Shown one piece after another: positions 36,471 to 45,376 of a DNA stretch of 64,000 bases. The translations under genes were made by a program, and so were the position numbers. The DNA lies in contig OZ244871.1 in assembly GCA_965221105.1 (NCBI GenBank), positions 372,001 to 436,000 on the forward strand, read 5' to 3'. Numbering within the stretch: position 1 is the stretch's first letter; every line of letters starts with the position of its first letter. Source of the stretch: GM7GCV1 sp965221105. Lineage in GTDB: Bacteria > Pseudomonadota > Gammaproteobacteria > Pseudomonadales > GM7GCV1. The notes under the pieces were generated by a model. That model had not been told where the DNA came from. It did not search any database and saw nothing but the letters and a program-made list of their open reading frames with translations.

Positions 36471-36900
36471 GTAACTACTCACCCACCCCCTTGACGTCGT
36501 AGGAAAGAGGTTCTCTGGTGTGTGCGTTTCATTATCGCACAGGGTCATGGGCAACGCAGATTGTGGTTCCAGGGCGACGGCGGGGTGGTGTCAGGCGCTG
36601 ATCTCGCTGATGCCGCCGCACTCGATGTACATCGAGACGCTCCTGAGCGGAACCTGCCGAAGGGTCAATGAACTCGACGCCCAGAACCTCCACGAGGCCC
36701 CCGCTTCGCCGGGGGCTTCCGAACCCTCCGCCACGCTGAGGCCCACTGCCGAATCTCCGACTCCCTCCAGTCCATGGCCCGCCAGGGCTACAATCCCCTC
36801 GCCGCCATCTAGATCGCCCTCAACGGCGCCGCCGCCGAAATGATAGAGCCCCCAACACAGGAAACCCCGCTCAGCCAAAAGCAGGGGAGCGAGTAGCTAC
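36471..36900 (+). mobile_element. MITE-like element with IS66-like ends (copy 2)
   Basis: 430 bp with ends GTAACTACTCAC and GCGAGTAGCTAC. It shares its first ~130 bp and last ~75 bp with copy 1 (5355-5679) in the same orientation; the centre differs and contains a strong hairpin (GCCCCCG...CGGGGGC near 36700). Flanks ACCGAAGC and ACCAAAGT agree at 6 of 8 positions, a possible worn 8-bp target duplication. It carries no complete protein frame. Confidence 0.7.
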
Positions 36901-36928
36901 ACCAAAGTTATGATGATGGTATTTTTCT

Positions 36929-38092
36929 ATGACTAGAGAAAATGGAGCTTTATTTGAGCCACTCAAAATTAAATCCATAAACCTGCCAAATCGAATTGTG
37001 ATGTCGGCAATGACGAGAAAGTTTTCACCAAACGGCATTCCAGGTGAAAACGTAGCCGGATATTACAAAAGAAGGGCACAGGGAGGGACGGGCTTAATTA
37101 TTACAGAGGGTGTGGGTATTGACCATCCAGCTTCGATTGGTCCCGCGGGGCTCGAGGAAAAAGACATCCCTTTTATGTTTGGTGATGAGCCGCTTAAGGG
37201 TTGGAAAAATGTCGTGGATGAAGTGCATGCCTCTGGTGGAATAATTTTTCCACAACTTTGGCATCAGGGGGTATTGCGCCTCGACAATAGCGGCCCGTTT
37301 CCGCATGCTAAAAGTTGCCGACCCTCAGGTATTTGGGGGCCTCCGAATGGTTTGAAACCTCCGACGTTTACCGACGAACATATGAAAGTTCAATTGGTGC
37401 CCACTGAGCCGATGACCGACAACGATATTGCAGATGTGATTTCCGGATATGCCCGCAGCGCTGAATATGCGAAATCTGTTGGATTCGATGGTATCGCAAT
37501 TCACGCAGCGCACGGTTACCTGATTGATACTTTCCTGTGGTCTGAAACCAATAAGCGCACAGACAAATGGGGTGGGAATCGAAAACAGCGAACTCGTTTC
37601 GCTGCCGAAGTTGTCAGGGCTATCCGAAAAGCTGTAGGTGACGAATTGCCAATCTTGTTCAGGTTTTCACAGTGGAAACAACAAGATTTTAAAGCCAAAT
37701 TAGCTGACACACCTGCTGAATTGGAGGAAGTTCTGATCCCTATTGCCGAAAGTGGAGTGGATGTCTTTGACTGCAGTACTCGTTATTTTGATACTCCAGC
37801 ATTTCGAGATTCCAATTTGAACCTGGCTGGCTGGGCTAAAAAACTGACCGGCAAGATGGCGATGACAGTGGGTGGAGTCGGGATCAATACAGGCATGTAC
37901 GATACAAATGCCGGTGCTGAAGCAAAAACTACTGATAACATTGCTTTGCTGGAAGCAAGGATGGCACGAGATGAATTTGATCTTGTTGCCGTGGGGAGAG
38001 CGCTTTTGCATGACCCCGAATGGACAAATAAAATCAGGCGAGGTGAAGAGCCTTCGCCGTTCCATAATGACTCCCTCGAGGTATTGACATGA
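36929..38092 (+). CDS. Old yellow enzyme-family NADH:flavin oxidoreductase
   Basis: A 387-aa TIM-barrel flavoprotein. The N-terminus LFEPLKIKSINLPNRIVMSA and the active-site segment FDGIAIHAAHGYLIDTFLW are hallmarks of the OYE family, followed by NKRTDKWGG. The C-terminal FMN site is DLVAVGRALLHDPEW. There is no C-terminal 4Fe-4S/NAD domain, so it is the short (OYE) type, not 2,4-dienoyl-CoA reductase. It likely reduces an activated C=C (enone) of an intermediate. It is translationally coupled to the SnoaL-like gene. Confidence 0.92.
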   Translation: MTRENGALFEPLKIKSINLPNRIVMSAMTRKFSPNGIPGENVAGYYKRRAQGGTGLIITEGVGIDHPASIGPAGLEEKDIPFMFGDEPLKGWKNVVDEVHASGGIIFPQLWHQGVLRLDNSGPFPHAKSCRPSGIWGPPNGLKPPTFTDEHMKVQLVPTEPMTDNDIADVISGYARSAEYAKSVGFDGIAIHAAHGYLIDTFLWSETNKRTDKWGGNRKQRTRFAAEVVRAIRKAVGDELPILFRFSQWKQQDFKAKLADTPAELEEVLIPIAESGVDVFDCSTRYFDTPAFRDSNLNLAGWAKKLTGKMAMTVGGVGINTGMYDTNAGAEAKTTDNIALLEARMARDEFDLVAVGRALLHDPEWTNKIRRGEEPSPFHNDSLEVLT

Positions 38093-38652
38093 CATTAACG
38101 CATATTGCGCCGCACACTGAAGAGTGGCAGCCTAAAACCGATAGTGAAAAACTTGATCGTTTGGATTCATTGTCACAGATTAAGCAATTGCCCGCTCGGT
38201 ATGCTCTGGCTGTAGATACCCGAAACATTGATGAGTTGGTTGAGCTGTTTGTGCCCGATGTTCAAATTGGAAAAAACGACTCGGGTCGTGACAAACTTCA
38301 CGACTGGATGAGCCAAACCCTCGCAGACCTTGATCGTACGATACATTTGGTGGCAAATCACGTAATCAGTTTTGAAGACGCTGATCACGCAAGTGGAGTT
38401 GTTTATTGTCGTGATGAGGTAGAGTCAAAAGGGCAATGGACCTTAGGACACTTACAGTATTGGGATAAATACGAGCGCAGAAGTGATGGGCGTTGGTATA
38501 TCGTGCGGCGTCGTTATACTCGTTGGAGCGTTCAGGATAATGTCACACGTAAAGAAGTGGACTATAACAATCAGGGGCTCACCACGACTGTTATCCCTCA
38601 AGCATGGCCAAGTTGGAATCAATTCTGGGAAAAGCATGGTGCTCAGGAATAG
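38089..38652 (+). CDS. SnoaL-like (NTF2-fold) protein
   Basis: A 187-aa NTF2-like protein. The segment KQLPARYALAVDTRNIDELV with LFVPDV is the classic SnoaL_4 start, followed by HLVANHVISFEDADHASGVV and WYIVRRRYTRW. Its ATG overlaps the OYE stop (ATGA). Members include ketosteroid-isomerase-like, cyclase and hydroxylase-small-subunit proteins; none can be assigned here. Coupling to an enone reductase makes a double-bond isomerase or a binding partner reasonable guesses. Confidence 0.85.
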   Translation: MTLTHIAPHTEEWQPKTDSEKLDRLDSLSQIKQLPARYALAVDTRNIDELVELFVPDVQIGKNDSGRDKLHDWMSQTLADLDRTIHLVANHVISFEDADHASGVVYCRDEVESKGQWTLGHLQYWDKYERRSDGRWYIVRRRYTRWSVQDNVTRKEVDYNNQGLTTTVIPQAWPSWNQFWEKHGAQE

Positions 38653-38679
38653 CGAGGCCACATGTTCTGTACTGGTCAA

Positions 38680-38911
38680 GTTTTTCCGCACCAAACCCTC
38701 GGTGCTTTCTTTGAGGTCGCTCTGCAAAAATTGTTCCGAATTTGATACACCGCAGCCGAATTGATTCGCGAGTGACTCCGATACCGCGCTGTGCCAGCAG
38801 ATCTTCGATATCTCTATGGCTCAGATTGAAGCGGAAGTACAACCAAACAGCGCAACTGGATAATTTGTGGAGAAAATCGATGTCTTCATATACGCGCGTT
38901 CGTGATATCAA
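38680..38911 (-). pseudogene. IS6-family transposase N-terminal fragment
   Basis: The frame reads SCAVWLYFRFNLSHRDIEDL, LAQRGIGVTRESIRLRCIKF and then GTIFAERPQRKHRGFG, the N-terminal helix-turn-helix part of an IS6 (IS26-like) transposase. The DDE domain is absent. It abuts the SnoaL-like gene end and marks a former insertion or deletion. Confidence 0.85.
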
Positions 38912-39037
38912 GTCTATAGGGCAAAATGTTCATAAGCCTTGTGATGGTGTCTTTGGTCGGAAACCATGATACAGCCAAGGCTTTCTTCGTTGTAAGGAAT
39001 CCTATCTGGGGATTGTGGTATTCACAGATTAGTTGTG

Positions 39038-39925
39038 TCACAACAGCGCACGGAGCGCCGTAACTAACGCAATAGGCTGATCTAACATACAGTGGTGATA
39101 GCTGTCAGGTATTACCACCATGCGTCCGTCTGAACCGAGACAATTTTTTATTTGCGCACGCTTTTCAGGGCGAACAAGGGAACTTTTTTCACCACAGATA
39201 AAATCACAGCGTCCTTGATTTCGTCGAAGAATCTCCGAATTCATCGGGACGCCAACCAAATCGATAGTCATGGAAACATCAAATTTCCAGGCCCATCCAT
39301 CTTCAACCTTCTTTACAGCATTTTTAGCCATGTATTCAAGCAACCAGGGTTCACTGGGCTGCGGGGGATCGAGAACATACCTGGCAATAATTGAATCGAA
39401 GTCGGGATAGGGTATGGGCCTTCCCTGCTTGGGAATAAAACCGGGTAGGTCATCATCCGGAAAACTAATAAACGAATCAACAATCACCAGATGGGAAACC
39501 TTCTCGGGGTACATCTCCAAAAATTCCAATCCTCTGTCACCTCCAAAACTATGGCACACTAATGTGAGAGGAGTGTCCCCTGCAATCGCTTCAATTGCGG
39601 CAAGAATATCCTGACAAAAACCTTTCCAGCTGTAGTTTTTACTATACTGACTATTCCCCATACCCCTAAAGTCAAGTGCATAACAGTTATAAGCATCGGC
39701 AAAATAAGGTGCAATAAAGTCCCAGGCATTTGAGCTCGCCCTGAGTCCGTGAAGAAACAATACATTGGGTCTTTCAGAATCAATCCCACAAAAGGAAACC
39801 AAATGTAGCTTGCAGCCATCAATTGATTCGATGTACCTGGATTCACGGTCACATCCCAGAGCCCAGTTAAACCATTTAGGGTTTTCACTAGCTCCATTCA
39901 CACTAGAATCTTCAAGTTTTTCCAT
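39038..39925 (-). CDS. Alpha/beta hydrolase
   Basis: A 295-aa alpha/beta hydrolase. It shows LFLHGLRASSNAWD (oxyanion), the nucleophile elbow VCHSFGGD with Ser126 (Cys replaces the usual Gly before His), an acid in the CGEKSSL region and the catalytic His in DSYHHCMLDQP. No signal peptide. Likely an esterase or C-C hydrolase in the same pathway. It lies beyond a terminator from the two amidohydrolases, so it is transcribed separately. Confidence 0.87.
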   Translation of the reverse strand: MEKLEDSSVNGASENPKWFNWALGCDRESRYIESIDGCKLHLVSFCGIDSERPNVLFLHGLRASSNAWDFIAPYFADAYNCYALDFRGMGNSQYSKNYSWKGFCQDILAAIEAIAGDTPLTLVCHSFGGDRGLEFLEMYPEKVSHLVIVDSFISFPDDDLPGFIPKQGRPIPYPDFDSIIARYVLDPPQPSEPWLLEYMAKNAVKKVEDGWAWKFDVSMTIDLVGVPMNSEILRRNQGRCDFICGEKSSLVRPEKRAQIKNCLGSDGRMVVIPDSYHHCMLDQPIALVTALRALL

Positions 39926-40049
39926 GATAGATCTAATTTCTAAAAGTCAGTATTCTTCGATATCAGAATTCAATACTAAAAATATATGGAGTAACCTTCC
40001 AACGAAAGCAAGCCTGATGAATCAGACCAGTTACTTCTGTACATACAAC

Positions 40050-40078
40050 AAAAAAACCGGCATCAAGCCGGTTTTTTT
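40050..40078 (-). terminator. Bidirectional-looking intrinsic terminator
   Basis: A stem AAAAAACCGGC / GCCGGTTTTTTT with an ATCAA loop, with A-run and T-run on opposite sides. It lies 17 bp after the stop of the amidohydrolase at 40095 (minus strand) and would end that operon. Confidence 0.8.
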
Positions 40079-40094
40079 GTCTCAGAAAACTGAT

Positions 40095-41276
40095 TCAGGC
40101 AGCCAACTTCAATAAACTCCGGATATTGCCACCCATCACCTTCTCAGTTTCGTCTTCAGTAAAGTTTCTCAGTTCTTCCATCATCTTAAGCGGCTCTGCC
40201 AATCCCTCTGGATGAGGGAAATCACTGCCGAAAAGAATATGTTCAACTGGCATATAATTTCTCAAGTCATCAAAATTATCTTCATAAAATGGACTGATCC
40301 AAAAGCTTTCTCTAAATCTATCGGTAGGATCTATGCTGAAACCCTGCGGCATCTGTGCATAAGCCTTTTCAAAACTCTTGATCAGACCTGGAACCCATCC
40401 AGCACCATTTTCAATGAGTGCGATCTTAACCCCAGGATGCCTGTCGAACACGCCATGGCAAATCAGAGCCGCAACCGAATCACAAATCGCTCCATAACGA
40501 TTGCTCACTATTTTGAATGGGGTGTAGTCAAAAGCTCGAAACTCATCACCATTTTCCCACAGTTGAGACCGGTCATAACTCCCCATATCAGATGAATGGA
40601 TCGAAACAGGAATACCCGATTCATTGATTCTCGCCCAGAAAGGATCAAATTCTTCCAGGGCGAATGAACGTAAACCACGAAGCCCCATGGGAGGGTACGG
40701 TCTTAGCAGAACGGTTCGAGCGCCGCGAGACAGCAAAAGGTCTAGTTCTTTCACTGCTTCCTCACAATCCATCAGAGTAATCACGGGAACACCATAAATT
40801 CTCCCATCACGATCAAACCCCCACTCATCATGTATCCACTCATTTAGCGAATGCATCAGCCCGTGTCCAACTCGAGGGTCTGTGATCCTTTCTTCGATCA
40901 CAGAGGCCAACGTCGGAAAAAGTAAACAGCTCTGCACATTCTGATCTTCCAATTGCTTCACACGCGCAGCTCTATCAAACTGCCAAGCCGCCGGCGTAGT
41001 CTCTACCCGATCCCCAATCAATTCGCGCAATGACTTGCCATCAGGGTTATCCCCACGCTGAAACTCATCGAAGGCACCTGGAGAGGCAACATGTGTAAAT
41101 GTTGGATTGGGAATGGTATCTGATATCAATCCATTTATGGCGATTCTGTCGCGCCCATCCACCTGGACATATTTAAATACATCCTTCAGATGTTTCGGTA
41201 GATGTCGCAGAAATGCATCTTTAGGTTCATAGTAATGATTATCAGCGTCAAATACTTTATACGGTAGTTGTGTCAT
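40095..41276 (-). CDS. Amidohydrolase-2 family metal-dependent hydrolase
   Basis: A 393-aa TIM-barrel protein of the ACMSD/amidohydrolase_2 family. The N-terminal metal motif is FDADNHYYEP, where the usual HxH second His is Tyr. A metal His is in VSIHSSD and the catalytic Asp in LFGSDFPHPEG. Such enzymes are decarboxylases or hydratases/hydrolases of cyclic compounds. GGAGG precedes the ATG. It is 96 bp downstream of a second family member, the usual paired layout in steroid and aromatic clusters. Confidence 0.88.
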   Translation of the reverse strand: MTQLPYKVFDADNHYYEPKDAFLRHLPKHLKDVFKYVQVDGRDRIAINGLISDTIPNPTFTHVASPGAFDEFQRGDNPDGKSLRELIGDRVETTPAAWQFDRAARVKQLEDQNVQSCLLFPTLASVIEERITDPRVGHGLMHSLNEWIHDEWGFDRDGRIYGVPVITLMDCEEAVKELDLLLSRGARTVLLRPYPPMGLRGLRSFALEEFDPFWARINESGIPVSIHSSDMGSYDRSQLWENGDEFRAFDYTPFKIVSNRYGAICDSVAALICHGVFDRHPGVKIALIENGAGWVPGLIKSFEKAYAQMPQGFSIDPTDRFRESFWISPFYEDNFDDLRNYMPVEHILFGSDFPHPEGLAEPLKMMEELRNFTEDETEKVMGGNIRSLLKLAA

Positions 41277-41372
41277 ATTCGTACCTCCACATTAAATTCA
41301 TTGAAGCAAACTAGCGTGTCAACTCGAAGTTGGTCAACATCATTAGCTTTTTATTGTCAGCTATTGCCCTTG

Positions 41373-42629
41373 TCATCCCAATGCCTTTGGCAACATACGT
41401 CGGCCATTCGTAAACATAATGGCATCCAATTGCGCTTCCGTAAGTCCTACACAGCCTTCCTGCACAAAATCACCTGGTGTTGGAGAGCCTTCCGCATGGG
41501 GATAATCTGACCCCATGAGAATTGGGTCTGCCGTACCAAGTTCATCGACGACCCGTTTCACATCATCCTCTGGATACGCTACTACAAAACAATGACGTTT
41601 AAAGACAGCACTGGGTCGCTCCTTCATTTGACCCTGAGGCCAAAAACCATTTCGCGCCATTCCCCGCATTTTGTCCATTTTATAGAGGAATCGAGGTACC
41701 CATTCACAGCCATTCTCAACACTGACCATTTTAATTTTTGGAAAGCGTTCGAAGAAGTTCAGGAAAATGAATGACGCCATTGTCATCATCACTGGAATTT
41801 CGCTGTACGTGAACATCCACTGCCAAGCTGTCTGCCCTGCACGTCTGTTCTGCATAGGCAACTCTCCGAATTCTCGAATTACCGAATGCATGAAATTGGC
41901 TTCAGAAACATGGAAAGAGACAACGATTTCATTGTCGTTGACGATTTGCCAAAATTCATCGTAGATCGGATCGGCTGCGGCCTTTCCGTTCGCAGGGCCC
42001 ATTGGCATAACGATTATCCGTGCACCATTCTCAACAGCCCATTTAAGTTCCTTGACTGCCCAGTCTATATCCCACAGGCCAATGCATGGCGTCGAGTAAA
42101 TACGATCGTTCGCGTTAAAACTCCACTCATCCAGCATATATTCGTTATAGGCGTGCAATACAGCATTTGCTCCTTCGGCGCCATGCGTACCTACCATCTC
42201 GCCCAGAACGCCTAAAGTGCCAACGAACTGTCCAATAAAGAGAACCGATCCATCGACATTCCACTCTTCCAGTTTTTCCAGTCGCTCCTTACAGCGGTAA
42301 AAATCCGGCGTAGGCATAAATCGCTCAGTTATTTCTTTTCCGCTTGAAAGAGCCGCTAACCATTCCTTCAGCTTCCCGGGCGGGGGGCAGCTGCCATCTT
42401 CAGCTATCTCTCCCATAGCCGGCAAGACGGGTGTTTCACCGATATAAATGCCATAACCATGCTCACCGTGCCTAATCAAAGGCAACCATTCGGCTTGATA
42501 CTCTTCAGGCAAATATTTTTTAAAGAAATCGAAGTTATCTTCCTGAATGTGAGTGTCGCCGTCGAAAATCGGTCTCGTATATCGAGAAGGTGTTTCAACT
42601 GTTTTTTCGCGGAGGTTAGCAACTGACAT
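41373..42629 (-). CDS. Amidohydrolase-2 family metal-dependent hydrolase
   Basis: A 418-aa protein of the same family. Motifs are IFDGDTHIQED at the N-terminus, VVSFHVSE for the metal His, a conserved MVSVENGCEWVP and LMGSDYPHAEG with the catalytic Asp. It differs enough from the gene at 40095 to be an ancient paralogue; both may form one heteromeric enzyme or act in series. First gene of the two-gene operon that ends at the 40050 terminator. Confidence 0.88.
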   Translation of the reverse strand: MSVANLREKTVETPSRYTRPIFDGDTHIQEDNFDFFKKYLPEEYQAEWLPLIRHGEHGYGIYIGETPVLPAMGEIAEDGSCPPPGKLKEWLAALSSGKEITERFMPTPDFYRCKERLEKLEEWNVDGSVLFIGQFVGTLGVLGEMVGTHGAEGANAVLHAYNEYMLDEWSFNANDRIYSTPCIGLWDIDWAVKELKWAVENGARIIVMPMGPANGKAAADPIYDEFWQIVNDNEIVVSFHVSEANFMHSVIREFGELPMQNRRAGQTAWQWMFTYSEIPVMMTMASFIFLNFFERFPKIKMVSVENGCEWVPRFLYKMDKMRGMARNGFWPQGQMKERPSAVFKRHCFVVAYPEDDVKRVVDELGTADPILMGSDYPHAEGSPTPGDFVQEGCVGLTEAQLDAIMFTNGRRMLPKALG

Positions 42630-42738
42630 GGGGACATTTCTCTCTGAACAGGATAAACTGACAGGTCATTATTTATGAAAATGAAGCTTTTGTCTATACA
42701 TATAAATCGAACTAATCAAGAAACTTTGAGTAAAAAAA

Positions 42739-44020
42739 GGGAATTATATACTTATTTGCCCCAGGGGTCGGATGATGATACGGTGTGTGAATAGCTGCTG
42801 GAACCAGCTACCCCAAACGCTAGTTGGAGCGACCACACCGATGCGGATGATACGCACTCACAGTCAACAGGCACAAGTTTCCACCGCAACGCATCAGCGG
42901 CTGAACAGATTCCTGTATCTCTCCCGACAACTGTACAACGCCGCCCTGGATGAGCGCATCAATGCGTATCGGAAGGCTGGCGAGTCAATCGGCCTGTACG
43001 ATCAATATACGTCATTCACTCAGATACGCAGAGATGATGCTGAAATGAGCAGCTATGGTGTACAGCCGTTCCGATCTGTCCTGAACAGACTGGATAGATC
43101 ATTCAAGCGGTTTTTCAGGCAGGGTGGCTTTCCGAGATTCAAGGGCAGGAACCGGGGCATCCGGTCATTTGAAACACATCAGTTTCGCATTCGGGTATCA
43201 GGGACAAGGCATGCCGTACAGATCAAAGGCTTTGGCAGGTTCATTGCGAAGGCGGTGCCAGAGGGTGAGATCACGCTGGTTCGGATTGTGAAGACACCTG
43301 TCCGGGTGATGGTTCAATTCGTCTGTGAGCAGGAGCGGGAGGTATCGGTTGATCAGTCTCCCGTCGTCGGTATTGATGTTGGCGTGAAGGCACGGGCTAC
43401 CCTCTCGACTGGCGAGTCGGTGCCGAAGGTGGTCATCAATCGGGAACGCTCCACGCGGCTGCAACGCCGCCTCAGCACAGCCAAGAAGGGAAGCCATAAC
43501 CGATACAAGAAAAAGCAATCGCTTGCCAAAGAGGCGTACAGGGTGGCAGAGAGGCAACGGAACGCTGTACATAGAACGACTACAGATTTGGTGAAGCGAC
43601 AGAGACACTTCGCGGTTGAAGACCTGAAGATCAAGAACATGACTGCCCATGGTGGCAATCACAAGCGGGGGTTGAACCGATCAATCCTTGAGCAACAATG
43701 GGGAACCTTTATCCAACAACTGACCTACACGGCTGAGAGTGCCGGTGGTTCAGTAGTGAAGGTGAACCCCAGAAACACGTCAAAGACCTGTTCCGGGTGT
43801 GGTTCAGTCCATGAATCACTGACCCTGAAGGACAGGGTCTTTGAGTGTGAACAGTGCGGCTTGAGTCTCGATAGGGACCTGAACGCTGCACTCAACATCA
43901 GGGAGCTTGGCTCGTCGGGCGGGAAATTACCCGATATGCGGCCTGATGGTGTACCTATCGGCGGGGTTACCCGCCGTGCCGCATAGAACAGTAGCTTGGG
44001 GCACCAAGTATATAATTCCC
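42739..44020 (+). mobile_element. Complete TnpB-encoding element with inverted termini (1282 bp)
   Basis: The element starts GGGAATTATATACTT (42739) and ends AAGTATATAATTCCC (44020): 15 bp of perfect terminal inverted repeat, followed inward on both sides by a TGCCCCA match. TAAAAAAA lies directly outside on both sides (42731-42738 and 44021-44028). A subterminal hairpin AGCTGCTGGAACCAGCT is near 42790. There is no tnpA. Canonical IS200/IS605 elements lack terminal inverted repeats and make no target duplication. Confidence 0.75.
42841..43986 (+). CDS. tnpB: TnpB RNA-guided nuclease, complete
   Basis: The 381-aa protein from ATG 42841 is full length for TnpB. The start agrees with the parallel frame in the copy at 45040-45364 (MRIVRAHS). 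RuvC catalytic residues are D179 (VGIDVGVK), E260 (AVEDLKIKNM) and D346 (LDRDLNAAL). The zinc ribbon has C317/C320 (CSGCG) and C336/C339 (CEQCG). It is likely a functional RNA-guided, TAM-dependent endonuclease that keeps the element by cutting empty sites; the guide RNA would come from the 3' end and flank. No transposase accompanies it. Confidence 0.93.
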   Translation: MRMIRTHSQQAQVSTATHQRLNRFLYLSRQLYNAALDERINAYRKAGESIGLYDQYTSFTQIRRDDAEMSSYGVQPFRSVLNRLDRSFKRFFRQGGFPRFKGRNRGIRSFETHQFRIRVSGTRHAVQIKGFGRFIAKAVPEGEITLVRIVKTPVRVMVQFVCEQEREVSVDQSPVVGIDVGVKARATLSTGESVPKVVINRERSTRLQRRLSTAKKGSHNRYKKKQSLAKEAYRVAERQRNAVHRTTTDLVKRQRHFAVEDLKIKNMTAHGGNHKRGLNRSILEQQWGTFIQQLTYTAESAGGSVVKVNPRNTSKTCSGCGSVHESLTLKDRVFECEQCGLSLDRDLNAALNIRELGSSGGKLPDMRPDGVPIGGVTRRAA

Positions 44021-44284
44021 TAAAAAAAGAATTCATCGATCGACATACGCGGAAGAGAACTCTCGTTGAACGCTACAGGCAGAGAGATCCTTTATGCCTG
44101 AGCGCAAGCTCTACGAGCCCGTTTCAAGGAAGTGATCGAAATTAGTTCAAGCCATCGGTCATAGCATCAAAAAACAGCACCGCTTTATCTGCGCAAACAA
44201 TATTTTTGGTCTCACATACCAGAGAAATATTTTGGGCTAATTTAATGGTGCCCAACTGAGGTGGTGTGGCGCGCGCAGTCGGGA

Positions 44285-44491
44285 TTATTCAGCTATCTCG
44301 GCTGTGATGATGGCTTCCGGGCACGAAGAGGCCACCAGGCGAACATGTTCAGGGTCATCGGTTTCAATCACCCTGGTTTCGGTTGTGTTATAGCCCATAT
44401 CGTCAAGTTCAAAAATTTCACTATCAGCTGAATTACACATTGCGTGGCCAACGCACTTTTTTGTATCGGTGGTAATAATCATTTTGGTCAT
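44285..44491 (-). CDS. 3Fe-4S ferredoxin (cytochrome P450 partner type)
   Basis: A 68-aa single-cluster ferredoxin. Cys13, Cys19 and Cys57 form the ligand set in CVGHAMC and SSCPEA, with His16 in place of the second Cys of a 4Fe-4S motif, hence a 3Fe-4S cluster. Such ferredoxins pass electrons to bacterial P450s or to Rieske-type oxygenases. No P450 lies in the window, so its partner must be elsewhere or has been lost. GAGGA lies ~10 nt before the ATG. The 298 bp on its downstream side (43987-44284) show no gene. Confidence 0.9.
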   Translation of the reverse strand: MTKMIITTDTKKCVGHAMCNSADSEIFELDDMGYNTTETRVIETDDPEHVRLVASSCPEAIITAEIAE

Positions 44492-44604
44492 GTTTCAAAG
44501 TCCTCAGGTAACAAAAGCCAGGTGTGATCTTTCAACAGGTTGTTCGCTCCGGGCATATCTGGACAATTGGAGGTGAAACCCGTCTCAATAGTCCAGAATC
44601 CCGA

Positions 44605-45034
44605 ATAAACAACCATAAGAATGCACGATTAACTGTCCACGGTCGATTACTTCTCGTCCGTCGCGTCATTGAACAGGGCCTCAGGCACGCTGAGGCTGCC
44701 CAAGGTCATGGGCATCAGCCGCCCCGTGCCGACCGTCTATAAGTGGCTTCAGCGCTATAAAGCGAAAGGCGATGCCGGCCTGGTGAATCGCTCTTCTTGC
44801 CCGCACAGGTACCCGCATGCCACATCCAGACCTATCGCCAGATCGTCCAGGCTGTCGGCACCAGCCAGAGCACTGTCGCCCGCATCCTCAGGCGAGCAGG
44901 CCTCAGTCGACTGTCCCACCGCGAACCGGCACAGCCAGAAAATCGGTATGAGCATGAGGCCCCGGGGACCTTGTGCACCTGGATATCAAGAAACTCGGCC
45001 GCTTCAGGCGTTCCGGCCACCGTGTAACAGGTGC
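44605..45034 (+). pseudogene. IS481-family transposase remnant
   Basis: Segments in three frames align to an IS481 transposase: HKNARLTVHGRLLLVRRVIE, then VYKWLQRYKAKGDAGLV, SSCPHR, SQSTVARILRRAGLSRLS, and finally HLDIKKLGRFRRSGHRV in a shifted frame. At least three frame changes and an internal deletion are visible. It is cut at ~45035 by the TnpB-element fragment in the opposite orientation. Confidence 0.85.
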
Positions 45035-45039
45035 GTGCC

Positions 45040-45364
45040 AGCACCCCATACCCCTCAATTTCAGGATCATCACGGCGAAGAGCCGTGAATGACGTGCATT
45101 GATCGTAGCAGCTGATAGACACGCCCGCCTTCCGATACGCATTGATGCGCTCATCCAGTGCGGCGTTGTACAGTTGCCTGGAGAGATACAGGAACCTGTC
45201 CAACCGCTCATGCGGTGCGCGAGATAGCTGTGCGGTCTGACTATGAGCGCGTACAATCCGCATCGGTGTGGTCGCTCCATCAAGCGTTTAGGGGAGCTGC
45301 TGGTAACAGCTGTTGGCGCGCATGAACATGATCTGGCCTCTGGGGCAACACGTATATAATTCCC
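45040..45364 (-). mobile_element. TnpB element left-end fragment with tnpB N-terminus
   Basis: Read on the minus strand, this begins with the left end GGGAATTATATACGTG (45364 inward), keeps the subterminal palindrome CAGCTGTTACCAGCAGCTC and encodes the first ~75 residues of TnpB (start MRIVRAHS at 45263, through LYNAALDERINAYRKAG to EIEGYGV). Homology stops there and the frame runs on into IS481 antisense sequence. So it is a 5' piece only. Its outer end is 12 bp from the ligA stop codon. Confidence 0.85.
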
Positions 45365-45376
45365 ATTGGATACTCC

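Noticed and set aside
44832..45263. 143-aa minus-strand frame as a genuine gene
   Set aside because: Its first half is the TnpB N-terminus and its second half is antisense IS481 sequence; it is a chimera of two broken elements.
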